Source: Uranotaenia lowii
Lineage: Eukaryota > Arthropoda > Insecta > Diptera > Culicidae
Length of the DNA stretch: 64,000 nt
NCBI RefSeq assembly: GCF_029784155.1
Contig: NC_073693.1
Span: 184,471,802 to 184,535,801, forward strand
Direction of reading: 5' to 3'
Shown here: positions 35,365 to 45,868 of the stretch, piece by piece
Layout: every line of letters starts with the position of its first letter
Position numbering within the stretch: the first letter of the stretch is position 1
Notes under the pieces: generated by a model
Database searches by the model: none
Seen by the model: the letters and a program-made list of their open reading frames with translations, nothing else
Told to the model about the DNA's origin: nothing
Made by a program: the position numbers and the translations under genes

Positions 35365-35431
35365 GGGCATGTTGCCAAAAACGAACGGGGTCTGGTATAT
35401 ACAGACCCCGTTCGATTTTGGCAACATGCCC
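35365..35431. repeat. Near-perfect hairpin, 29-bp arms
   Basis: Arm 1 (35365-35393, starting GGGCATGTTGCC and ending GAACGGGGTCT) pairs with arm 2 (35403-35431) with one mismatch around a 9-base loop GGTATATAC. It may be a tiny fold-back MITE, or the two ends of a deleted TIR element. Confidence 0.8.
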
Positions 35432-35462
35432 GTACATTTTGTGTTGCCTACCATATACCATA

Positions 35463-37447
35463 TCTATATATATAAAAATGAATTTCTGTCTGTCTGTCTA
35501 TCTGTCTGTCTGTCTATCTGTCTGTCTGTTCCCTATAGACTCGGAAACTACTGAGCCGATTTGCGCGAAACTTGGCAGGTGGGGGTATTGGAGGCAGGGG
35601 AAGGTTCCTATTATGGTTTGAGACCCCTCCCTCTCTAAATAAAGGAAGGAGGGGCCTCTCAAACAAAAGACAAGTTTTTGTATAACTCGAGTACCCATCA
35701 TGCAAATGGTATCAAATTTGGCATGGGGTGGTATTTGGGTACGAGGAATATTTCTATGAATATTAGGTACCCCTCCCTCCTCTCAGTGGGGTGGTAGGAA
35801 GGGGAGAGGGGGCTACCTTAAAGTTTTTCATATAACTCGAAAACTAATTAAGATATTGGAACCAAATTTGGCACGGGAAGGTATTGGGATACGAAAAATA
35901 TTTCAATGATTATTTGAGACCCCTCCCTCTTTCCAGTAGAAAAGTTGAGGGGGCCACTTTCATATGTTTTTACATAACTCAAAAACTAATAAAGCAAATG
36001 GAACCAAATTTGGCATGGGAGGGTATTTGGACACGAAAATTATTTGTATGATTATTTGAGACCCATCCCTCTTTCCAGTAGGGAGAAATAAAGGGGGGAG
36101 GGGCCTCTTTTATAATTTTTAACATAACTCAAAATTAACTAAGCAAATTGAACCAAATTTAGCATGGGCGGTTATTTGGGAACGTGGTATGTTGTAGTGA
36201 TTATTTGAGACCCCTTCCTTCTTTTAGCGGGGAGAAAGGAAAGAGGGAGAGGAGTTTCATACAATTTAACTGCATAACTCAAGAACTACAACAGTAAATG
36301 GAACGAAATTTGGCACGGGACGATTTTTGGGTACGAGAAATGCTTCTATGAATATTTGGTATCCCTCACTCCTTCATAGAGGTGGATGAGAAGGGAGAGA
36401 AGAGGTCTTTCTTACAATTTTCACTTTTAACTGGAGAGCTGATCGAGCAAATTGAGCCATATTTGGCATGTGAGGGTATTTGGATACGAGAAATGTTTCT
36501 TTTATAAATTGAAGCCCCACTTTTCAGCGGAAAGATATAAAGGGGGAAGGGGGGCTTGCATACAATTTTTGTTGCATAACTCGAGAATTAATCGAGCAAA
36601 TGAAACCAAATTTGGTATAAAAAAGTATTTGAGTACGAATAATACGAAATCTACAAAATCCGAGAAATGGACAAAACTGAACATGGAAAATCATTTTGGT
36701 ATGATTCCATGATTATCTGACACAACATCCTCCTTTCAGTGAGTAGGTACATGGGAGGAGGGAGGTGAGCCCATTACAATTTTGTTAGCATATGTTCTCA
36801 ATCAATGCTAACGAAGCCAACAAATGGAAACAAATATGGCATGGAAAGGTACTTGGTTACGAGATATGTTTCTACGATTGTTATAGATCCTTAAGCTTTA
36901 CAGTATAGAGAGGGGAAGAAAAAAGGAGGCTCCAAATACATTTTGTTGTAAAGTTTAAAAACTTATCCACCAATGGAACTATATTTGATATAAGAGGATT
37001 TTTGGGAACGACAAAAAAATGGGTATGATAATTAGAGATCACGATCTCCATTCAACAGGTGGTAAAGAGAAAGACAGACAGGGGGCTCTCCTATCAGTTT
37101 TTAAGCATAAATCCATAACATATCAGGCAAAACCCACCATATTTTATAAGATTGTTTGCGTGCGATTAATTTGAGACCCTCCTTTTTTAGTTCTGAGCAA
37201 CAGGAAAAAGATTAAAATTATCAGATCTTTAACACAAATTTATAGATCAAGATTCAGAATATTAGATTAAGTTACCTTTGTGTTGCAATTCGAAACTCCA
37301 GCTGCAGCTCTCATTTTATAGCGGTTGCTTATGAATTATGTCATAATTTGATTTAAAATAATGCCAACAAATCAATAAAAATTTTAAAAATTTCTGAAAA
37401 TATCATTTGATTTTGAAAGGTGTAGCAAAGCACACCGGGTCAGCTAG
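35463..37447 (+). mobile_element. Non-autonomous Helitron with internal tandem repeats
   Basis: The 5' end is TCTATATATATAAAAATG followed by a TCTG/TCTA run. The 3' end is a hairpin GGTGTAGCAAAGCACACC followed by GGGTCAGCTAG. It sits between A (35462) and T (37448). TC start, hairpin and CTAG end are Helitron hallmarks. The interior is a diverged tandem array of about 170-190 bp units, each with ATAACTC, AACCAAATTTGGCATGGG, a GATTATTTGAGACCC block and a purine-rich G run. No Rep/helicase ORF. Confidence 0.8.
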
Positions 37448-37473
37448 TTGTCATATATAAATATGACATGGAC

Positions 37474-37989
37474 ATGACATAACGAGCACCGAGGCATAAT
37501 GAGCACCGGGGCATAATGGGCATCGGGGCATAATGAGCATATAAACAATGGGGCGTAATGAGCATATAAACAATGGGGTATAATGAGCATATAAACAATG
37601 GGGCATAATGAGCATATAAACAATGGGGCATAATGAGCATATAAACAATGGGGTATAATGAGCATATAAACAATGGGGCATAATGAGCATATAAACAACG
37701 GGGTATAATGAGCATATAAACAATGGGGCATAATGAGCATATAAACAACGGGGTATAATGAGCATATAAACAACGGGGTATAATGAGCATATAAACAATG
37801 GGGCATAATGAGCATATAAACAACGGGGCATAATGAGCATATAAACAATGGGGCATAATGAGCATATAAACAACGGGGTATAATGAGCATATAAACAATG
37901 GGGCATAATGAGCATATAAACAATGGGGTATAATGAGCATATAAACAATGGGGCATAATGAGTATATAAACAATGGGGCATAATGAGTA
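37474..37989. repeat. 25-bp minisatellite, left block
   Basis: The unit is ATAAACAATGGGG plus YATAATGAGCAT (25 bp), about 18 copies, with T/C variation in GGGG(T/C)ATAATG and TGG/CGG variation. The first few units (37474-37540) are shorter 17-bp forms such as CATAATGAGCACCGGGG. The long minus-strand ORFs here are a by-product of the repeat and are not annotated as genes. Confidence 0.9.
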
Positions 37990-40165
37990 CAGGGCCGTAG
38001 GAAGAACCGACTCATGGGGGGGGGTTTTGGTGACAGATTTTTACCTATGATTATTTGCCCAAAAACGCACAAAAAAAAATTAAAACAAATTATGTTTGTA
38101 ACTATGTACATATATGAATATTAATTTTTAAGTACTCATTATTAGTATTCGCATTAAATAGTAACTTTAGAAAAGTGGTACTTAGCCTAAACAGTGAGCT
38201 GAATTTTTAAATGCACTTTAAAACAAGATATGGAATTTTCTTTCATCGATGTTTAAATTTTTTATTTGTTTAAGAGTCTGATATATCAAATTTATTGGAT
38301 TTGAGCATAGAATAAGTTCTTTTTAGAGTAGCTTTGAATTTCTTATGAAAAAAACAAATCAAACAAGCCCAATCTTGCAAACTCTTTTGCAAATTCTAAG
38401 ATTCATACTTTTGATGAAAATTAATAAAATCTAAAAAAAAACAGTAAGAGATAAAAAATTTTCGGATCAAACATTCATGATGCAAACTTGAACTAAATTT
38501 ATGATTTTGATTTGGAATTTGGCTTTAAAAACACTGCAATATTTATAATGTTAAACAAAACTCCGGGAAAATATTAAATTTTGAGCAGATTTTTTGGGTG
38601 AAGATCAGGTTTTTTTAACAGCAAATATTTTTCATAAAGAATTAATTCTATAATGAAAATCTTGTGGATGATTTTTTTAAATATAATTTTAATATTTTGC
38701 ATAAAACAAAATGAGAACATTAACCAATTTCTACTTTATATTTGTAATTTTCAGCTGAATTGTTTGTCCAACTAATTCTGATAAAGTATTTGAAATCTGG
38801 TAATTGAATTGACAAGCTTATGTTCTTTTCAATTCCTCAACAATTCTATAAAAAACTCATTCAAAAGCTATACCTTTTGCAAATTTTCAATCATAATTCT
38901 GATCCTGAATTCTGAACCTGGATTCGAAAATTGAACTTTGAATCTGTTTCTGAATTTCTATACGATTTTTTAAATGTAGAAAGATACTTTTTCCGTTTCT
39001 TTATTCCAGATCAGAATTTTTTAAGGCAAGTTTGGAGCCATCATTAATGAATCTATTATTTAAATTCTGTAGTGATGGTTTAACCTTATTTCATATTTCA
39101 ATTATTTATTTTGAAACTATTTTGTGAATCTCAATTAAAATGAGAATTTCAAATGTTGGATCTGAGTTTTCCATTTTGGATTGTCACTTAGAAGATTTGA
39201 ATGTTTAAATTTTGTGTTAGAATAAAGTTAAAGAACTTCGAATTTCAATATAAAGCAAAATTATTACTTTTATCATACTCGGGAAACTATTATCAAAATA
39301 TTGAATATGCATATGATATTCGAAAAACATGATTAAAATTTGATATGAAATGCAAAACCAAATTTGAACCAGGATTTCAAAGCAGCTTTTCATTCCTAAT
39401 TAATAATGATTATTCGAACTGAAAAAATCAAGAATCCTTAAGTTGATACAGAATCAGAAATTCGAAAATATGTAGAAATACAGTTTTGGTTATGAGAATA
39501 TGGAACCAGAACCTTCAAAATTGGATTAATTTCAAATTTAATATTCAGACCTGAGTATCAATGATAAGGTTGCCAGATTGCCCGATTAACCGAGTTCGCC
39601 CGGATATTTAAAAAAAAATTAAGTAAAAAGTTCGGTTCATTCTGTTTGCCTGGATTTCATTGGAAAAGCCCGGATTTTGCCGGGTTTATTCTCATCCTCA
39701 TTCTTAAATCAAACTTTAAAAAACAAATTGTGTGGCAAATTTCAAAATAATAATCATGAAATGTTTAATCAAGTTATTTTTTTATTGATTTTAATGAGTA
39801 ATTCCTAGTTTTTGACCACAATTGTCTGGATATTGTCCGGATTTTGGTCGACAATTTTGAAATCAAATATCCGGATTTTGCCTGGTTTTTTTTTTGAATA
39901 AAACAACCCAGATTTGTCTATTTATTCTATGAAGAAGTGAGTAAATTTTGAAAAACAGTATCAGAATTTTGAACTTGGGATAGGTTTTTGAGGTTTTGGC
40001 ATTAGTTTTTAATCTAGATTTTTATTTTTGAACAACTTTGATCTATTATCATAATTCGATTATGAATTTAAAATTTTGAATGTAGAGTAGAATACCTCGC
40101 TTGCATTTTTGGACCCTCATGGGGGGGGTTTAACCCCCAAAACCCCCCCCGTTCCTACGGCCATG
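37990..40165. mobile_element. hAT-type element inserted in the minisatellite
   Basis: The left end CAGGGCCGTAGGAA and the reverse-complemented right end CATGGCCGTAGGAA are followed by G-rich tracts on both sides. The 8-bp flanks AATGAGTA (37982-37989 and 40166-40173) are identical and come from the minisatellite unit. The 2.2-kb interior is AT-rich with no transposase, so it is non-autonomous. It includes repeated CCCGGATTT / CCGGATTTTG motifs at about 39600-39880. Confidence 0.8.
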
Positions 40166-40390
40166 AATGAGTATATAAACAATGGGGCATAATGGGTATA
40201 TAAACAATGGGGTATAATGAGCATATAAACAATGGGGCATAATGAGCATATAAACAATGGGGCATAATGAGCATATAAACATCGGGGTATAATGAGCATC
40301 GGGGCATAATGAGCACTGTGCGTAACGAGCACCGGGGCATAACGAGCACCGGGGCATAACGAGCACCCGGGTTATAACGAGCACTTCTCT
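40166..40390. repeat. 25-bp minisatellite, right block
   Basis: It is the continuation of the array at 37474 on the other side of the hAT insertion. It starts with 25-bp units and changes at the right edge to 17-bp units (CATAACGAGCACCGGGG). Thus both outer edges carry the short unit and the centre the long one. Confidence 0.85.
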
Positions 40391-40699
40391 TTTATACAAA
40401 AGTATGCATTTACTTGAATAACTTTTTATGAAGAATACTTTTGTACAACTTCCCTATAGTATTAATTTTTCACATCTTTACAGAAATATTTAAACATAAA
40501 CATCTATGTTCTCAAGTGACGAAAAGTATTTTCAAGCACCAGGAAACAAGCTTTTATGATCTTTGAATCATCTTGATCTATAATGTACGCACTGCAACAT
40601 GCTATATAAATTGTTTCTCAATTTTTACCATCATTAATTTTTTGGTTTTTCACTAAAATCAATTTTAAAACGCATTTTTACTTTAATTTGTTGACTCAG
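40391..40699. other. AT-rich, nothing assigned
   Basis: No ORF, RNA or repeat boundary seen between the minisatellite and the right inverted-repeat arm. Confidence 0.4.
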
Positions 40700-40925
40700 G
40701 GCGAACAGAGCCCAATTAATCGGGGCACGATGAGCGTTTTCTGCTGTATCATCTAGCAGTGAATTCAACTCGATGTAGCCAACTGAATGATAGAGCTACA
40801 GCATCACCGTAAACTGGTTTGACCTGACGGTTTGACCTATTGGTAAGATGTCGGAGAGGTAATCAGAAGTCTCGAGTTCGATTCCTGTTCGAGGAGATTT
40901 TTTTTCATTTATCATTCATGATCGA
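40700..40925 (+). repeat. Right arm of ~210-bp inverted repeat with tRNA-like sequence
   Basis: It is the inverted partner of 34389-34605. On the plus strand TTGACCTATTGGTAAGATGT resembles a box A region and CGAGTTCGATTCCTG a box B, followed by GTTCGAGGAG. A similar tRNA-like pattern occurs in the MITE at 4516-5114, so this looks like a recurring family of tRNA-derived sequence in this genome. Confidence 0.6.
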
Positions 40926-41043
40926 TTATTTTGATTGTTGCATTATATGACTAGTAGCATCTTGGCGTGTGATGCAAAGCACCATAACATAATGTATGAG
41001 TGTGTGTGTGAATTGTTTGTATTCTACAAAATGTCACACATTA

Positions 41044-41437
41044 GGCTGGAACAAATATCAATTTCTTCTTTTGTCACCCCCCCCCCCCTTCGAAATTTCC
41101 AAAAACCCTGAGGGGGGAAATAAATAAAGTTTGAAGTATTTTATGTTAATTTCGAAAAAAATATCAAATATCTGAAAGATTACAAGACCAAAAAACAAAT
41201 TTTGGATGATGGGAGTCATTCCACCTTTTGTATTCTTGATTTTATTGAATTTTTCGATAAAAAATTACTAGATTTATAGGTTTTGTGCATTGATATAGTA
41301 TGCAATATGGTTGCATACAAGTTTTCGTGCAATTTATTCCATTTTATTTGTTTTTCGCATTATTTTTTATTGTCCCCCCCCCCTTGCGATGTTTCAACTC
41401 CGAGTGACAAAAGAAGGATTTGAAATTTGTTCCGGCC
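41044..41437 (+). mobile_element. MITE copy 2 with GGCYGGAAC termini
   Basis: It is almost identical to 33933-34343 apart from C-run lengths and a few substitutions. It is flanked by TTA on both sides (41041-41043 and 41438-41440). The right TTA belongs to LINE-A coding sequence. Confidence 0.8.
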
Positions 41438-41956
41438 TTATTTTTAGAAAAACCATCTCCAATCATATCGAGCTACTTATTAACTTTAAATAAATCTCAT
41501 TGCAGTATCTTGATCAGAGCACTCTCCGGTCATTGTAAACTCAACTATCACATGCACAACATTCAGCGTGCTGAATCTCCAGTATGTGGTAGTTGTGAAT
41601 CAGATGTGGAAGATCCCTTCCATCTTATATGTAACTGTCCCTCATTTGCCAGACTACGTTTTCGTACTCTGGGATCTTACGCTTTAAGCGAATCTGAGTT
41701 TAAGAAATTAAACTTAAAAAACATTCTATCATTCCTTACCGAATGTAGAAAAGAGCTTTAATGCTAATAACCCCCTGTGGAAAGGCTTTATGCCATCTTA
41801 AATAGATTGAATTTATTTCTTCCTTTTATAGGTTTTTCAGGTTTCTCAGGTAAATGATGAAATCTTGGATAAAAAAAGGCTAGGCACAATTTTCCCGTAT
41901 GTTTGGATAACGTGCCGCTATTAAGCCTACCCCCATTCTGATACCTGATACCTGAT
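41438..41956 (+). mobile_element. LINE-A 3' portion
   Basis: It completes LINE-A. The C-terminal coding segment runs to the TAA at 41759-41761 and includes CGSCESDVEDPFHLICNC, the CCHC-like cluster expected downstream of RNase H in this group. The frame reads directly from RQTKL at 33915-33932 into FLEKPSP here once both MITEs and the segment between are removed. The 3' UTR ends with tandem ACCTGAT units (41938-41956), then the right direct repeat. Confidence 0.85.
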
Positions 41957-42109
41957 CTTACTAACAATCCTACCTTTATCCCTTATTGACTACTAGGACG
42001 TGGCCGGCGTTGTTATTGATCATTGTTTAAGAAAGAGCATGAGTTTTGTGCATTGAATTGCTAATCCCAAGCAGCTTTCTTTTGGCCCTTGCACAAAATT
42101 GATGGCCTC
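41957..42109 (+). repeat. Right copy of ~152-bp direct repeat bracketing LINE-A
   Basis: It matches 4314-4465. The junction with the LINE tail is exact, supporting a duplicated target. After GATGGCCTC the sequence is unique (GATCAACCACGG), whereas the left copy runs into the LINE-A 5' end. Confidence 0.7.
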
Positions 42110-44617
42110 GATCAACCACGGAGTAGCAACCATTGGCGATGTGGAACTCGTTCTATTTAGCCACGCCAGCAATCAAGATCTCGAAATGTATTCAATGTGT
42201 TTTTTTTTCAAATGACTAAAAAACTATAATGTTTGCAAAATAATGTTAGAGAAGCATTTCGGGTTCAATGATTTAAGTTGGATATGAGTAGTCAAACAAG
42301 CTAAGCTAAGCTAAATGTGATCTCTGTTTCTGAAATATTTTTGTTTAAGAAAACTACAGTGTTTCAAAATCTTTTCCAGGTAGCTTTCTAAATTTTTAGT
42401 ATTATTATCTCTCGTTAAATTTAAATTTTGAAACCCTCTATAAACGATAGAGTCCTTCACACGGGATTACTTTTTTAGTCCCCTTTTATTTTTTCATCAT
42501 ATGTTTCTGAAAAATTTAAAATCTTACCGTTTTCACAGTGGATGACAGCACATAATACCAAGTTAATATACTCCAAACACAAAAACAGTATCTGGGTATG
42601 TGATTTTAGATACGAAACTTTCGTAGAATGCAAAACATATATCAGCAACTAAACTTATAGGTCCATTGACTATTTGTCATCTTTTTTACATCTCGTTCGA
42701 CAGTTTATAAGTATTAGAATTGGAGAATTCAAACTGTTCATATAGTCCAGAGTTTGAAGGCGTACATTTCAATTGATTAGAGGAAGTCATTCTTCTAAGT
42801 CTTTGCTATCAAGGAGTTCGCACTGAAATTGAATAAATATTAGTAATATTGTATTTAACAACTATAACAAGCCATTTCGGAAAAAAATGTGTCTAGAGAT
42901 CCATTAAACTCATAGCTAGAATTTTAGGAAGCTTGTTTTTAAAAAAATAGGAGGTAGTCATTTATGGAATTTTGAAGTTCACACAATTCTTCAACTAATG
43001 GTATTTTGGAATATAAATTATATTTTTCCAGAACATAAGAACTTTCTAAGAGATTTCGATTAGGCAATATATATATGTATAGCTGGGGAATCAAAACATC
43101 CCAAGGCTCAAGTGTCCTCACTGTCCCCTACACTGATTGGGCAATAAGTTAAGAAATAACATTATTAAAAATATATCATGAGTAAAACGGTCGCGAAATT
43201 AGAGGCTTCTTGATGAATAATTGACTGAAATTGTACTTTAGATAATCCACAAATAATATACACGCAAAATAACTTAGAAATTAAATTTACGGGAATTTTC
43301 ACTTCAATTGAGCTTTTGGTGCATAACATCGATTCTACGTGTGCTTTGTAGCAGCTGTACTTCCATAAAACTGATAAATAAACTTCACGTAAAGTTCAAG
43401 TGGATGGTTGAAATCAGTTTTTCGCAGTTTTCTCAAGCGTGTAGTAGGTAGTAAATTCATTTTGGAAACGGGAGTTGTTGATTGTCAGCAAACATGGTTT
43501 TTGTTGTGAAATGCGACAACGGATAAGCAATTCAAAAGCATTCAGCACTAGCGTGTCGATATTAGGATGTGGCTGACTAGCGGATACTAATTCCGGTAAA
43601 TTTAATTGGTCTAGAATTGATAGCTGAATTTAAGTCATTGCACTTCTTTTTTTTAGTAGGAGAGAAATTTAAGAAAATGAAAAACAGGACCCTAAGAAGA
43701 AGCCTAAGCACCAAAAGAAGAACGGAGAGACGATTTCAGTCGAGAAGGTTACAAAGATGCCAGAGATAAATGCGGTCAAACGGCCCTTGATGGAAGTTTC
43801 TCATTCACGGCCGCTGCCGGAACCCATATGGGCCGTGTCCATTGATGTCATGTGGAAACGATCCACTGATCCTAACATTTTTTATAAACTATTAACATAA
43901 TTTTTTTTTGAACATTTTGATAATTGTATTTTTATTATAAGTTTTTTTTTTCAATTTTTACAGGATCCCACAAATTAACGCTGGCAAGAGATCTCGGAAT
44001 TGAGTTTTTATAAAAACGAATGAAGTTTAGTGACAGTTTGTGATAATGGGAACAGTGACAATAGTTTGAATAAATATTATTTACAATTAAATTTAATTTA
44101 TTTTTATTTTCAACTCCCGAAAGTTAAATCCAACAAAAATAATAGAAAAGATCCAAACATCCTTTCTATATTTAAAACTCTTCACGTAGCTTTCATCGTC
44201 ACATCACGTTGAACTCACTACATATAAAATACACTACACTACATATCACTACGGCTACATATAAAATAAAATAATAGAAAAGTGTTTTATTTGAAGTCTG
44301 CTTGTTCGATTTTTTTTAATTATTCTTTTTCGATCTCCTAGGTCTTAGAAAACAATGCAACACATAAAGTGTAGGTTAGCATCATTTAATATGTCAACCT
44401 CTTGATCCTATACATATTTTTTAAAAACTATTATCAAAAGTAGGTATTCGGATAAAATTCTTAAAGCTTCACTTGCACTGCAAAATCGACCCGTCTTCTT
44501 TCTGACAAATTTATTCAATTTTGGATGAAGACAAATGCTGTGAATCAACTTTTTCAGCTACTAAGAAATACGCTAAGAGCGACGAATTTATGGTTGGGCG
44601 ATTACAATGATTCTTAC
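42110..44617. other. Probable K2P intron or intergenic sequence
   Basis: No firm gene. At 43672-43900 a plus-strand frame of about 75 codons, downstream of an acceptor-like TTTTTTTTAG (43656), has non-AT-rich composition and contains PEINAVKRPLMEVSHSRPLP, but I recognise nothing in it. The remainder is AT-rich with stops in all frames. If the K2P gene runs leftward, this is its intron. Confidence 0.35.
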
Positions 44618-44759
44618 CTTGAAAATACGCCACGAGCAACTTTCGCGAGCATTCCACCGGTGCTGGATAAATAAACTAGCGTTAATGGTATCCCGAGCAA
44701 AGCATACGCGAGCGTAACGATTCTGCCTAAGGTAGTCCGAGGAGCGATGTTGCCATATC
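44618..44759 (-). CDS. Internal exon of a two-pore-domain (K2P) potassium channel
   Basis: The minus strand shows an acceptor CTTTTCCAG, a 142-base open exon and a donor AAG|GTAAGA. It encodes (G)YGNIAPRTTLGRIVTLAYA, then LLGIPLTLVYLSSTGGMLAK and VARGVFS-(R). GYGN is the selectivity filter of the first pore loop, and the LLGIPLTLVYL stretch is the following TM2. The GIPLTL signature is typical of K2P leak channels. The exon starts in phase 1, splitting the first filter glycine, and ends in phase 2. The rest of the gene (TM1, second pore, tails) was not found here. It may lie in the gap at 44935-45434, beyond the window, or in introns swollen by transposons. Confidence 0.85.
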
Positions 44760-44934
44760 CTGGAAAAGCAAAAAAAAAACAAAAAAGTTATTTAAGCAAG
44801 TAAATTCTAAAAAAAAGAAATTTCTTTTTATAGGATAATTTAGTGAAGACAACCATGATGTGACATTGCGATACATTGCAACTACATAGTCCGCGCGCCT
44901 TGTACATTCTTTTTTCGTATCCTGCAATGTTAGA
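44760..44934 (-). other. K2P intron upstream of the exon
   Basis: It contains the acceptor with a short polypyrimidine tract on the minus strand (44760-44790) and then runs into the assembly gap. No coding signal. Confidence 0.5.
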
Positions 44935-45434
44935 NNNNNNNNNNNNNNNNNNNNNNNNNNNNNNNNNNNNNNNNNNNNNNNNNNNNNNNNNNNNNNNNNN
45001 NNNNNNNNNNNNNNNNNNNNNNNNNNNNNNNNNNNNNNNNNNNNNNNNNNNNNNNNNNNNNNNNNNNNNNNNNNNNNNNNNNNNNNNNNNNNNNNNNNNN
45101 NNNNNNNNNNNNNNNNNNNNNNNNNNNNNNNNNNNNNNNNNNNNNNNNNNNNNNNNNNNNNNNNNNNNNNNNNNNNNNNNNNNNNNNNNNNNNNNNNNNN
45201 NNNNNNNNNNNNNNNNNNNNNNNNNNNNNNNNNNNNNNNNNNNNNNNNNNNNNNNNNNNNNNNNNNNNNNNNNNNNNNNNNNNNNNNNNNNNNNNNNNNN
45301 NNNNNNNNNNNNNNNNNNNNNNNNNNNNNNNNNNNNNNNNNNNNNNNNNNNNNNNNNNNNNNNNNNNNNNNNNNNNNNNNNNNNNNNNNNNNNNNNNNNN
45401 NNNNNNNNNNNNNNNNNNNNNNNNNNNNNNNNNN
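44935..45434. other. Assembly gap of 500 N
   Basis: Exactly 500 undetermined bases, the usual size of a placeholder; real length unknown. Any reading frame that crosses it is meaningless. Confidence 1.
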
Positions 45435-45859
45435 CGAACATGATTCTAACGTGCCTTATCGCACGTTCGGATTTACTTATGTACATATATGCCTTAAACA
45501 ACAAAAAGTAAAACTCGTGTCACTTGTCTCAACATGTTGCATAGCAGCAAAAAGGGTGACATGTGACTACGGAATGCAAATGCTTTGATCTTTGAACTGT
45601 AGGGTAAATATCCTTGAATCGATGAATCGCGAAATTTAAATTTCAATCCACTAATGGTTTTTGCGCTTTTTTTTATCTCGAAGGCTCGGGAACGCGATTC
45701 GGAAAATCGGAACATTTCAAGCAGGACAGCATAGTAGTTCACCAGTATGGGAAAGTCTCAAAAATGCTTGCAACACTCGCTTAAAATTTCTGCTTGAAAA
45801 AATTGCACTTTTCGTTATGGCTGTTGAAAATTGATGTCATGTTTCAGTATTTGAATTGG
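45435..45859. other. AT-rich flank, nothing assigned
   Basis: It contains a short inverted pair CGTGCC..TATCGCACG near 45449-45467, but no ORF or exon that I can support. Confidence 0.4.
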
Positions 45860-45868
45860 CATGGTGAC

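Larger units (their letters stand above)
34344..41040. mobile_element. 6.7-kb segment between two direct MITE copies, inserted in LINE-A
   Basis: The LINE-A frame joins perfectly from TTA at 33930-33932 to TTA at 41438-41440. Both MITEs and everything between them thus form one insertion at a single TTA. Contents in order: inverted-repeat arm 1, a hairpin, a Helitron, a 25-bp minisatellite split by a hAT element, then inverted-repeat arm 2. No large ORF is found, so movement would need proteins supplied in trans. Confidence 0.6.

Noticed and set aside
37440..38111. Three overlapping minus-strand ORFs of 170-223 codons
   Set aside because: They are by-products of a 25-bp minisatellite lacking stop codons on that strand; the short ORFs at 40117-40399 have the same cause.
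40820..40900. Functional tRNA gene
   Set aside because: Box-like motifs are present but I could not fold a full cloverleaf with paired acceptor stem; it occurs inside inverted repeats and resembles tRNA-derived repeat sequence.
44788..45511. Open frames crossing the N run on both strands
   Set aside because: They consist mostly of undetermined bases; no coding inference is possible.
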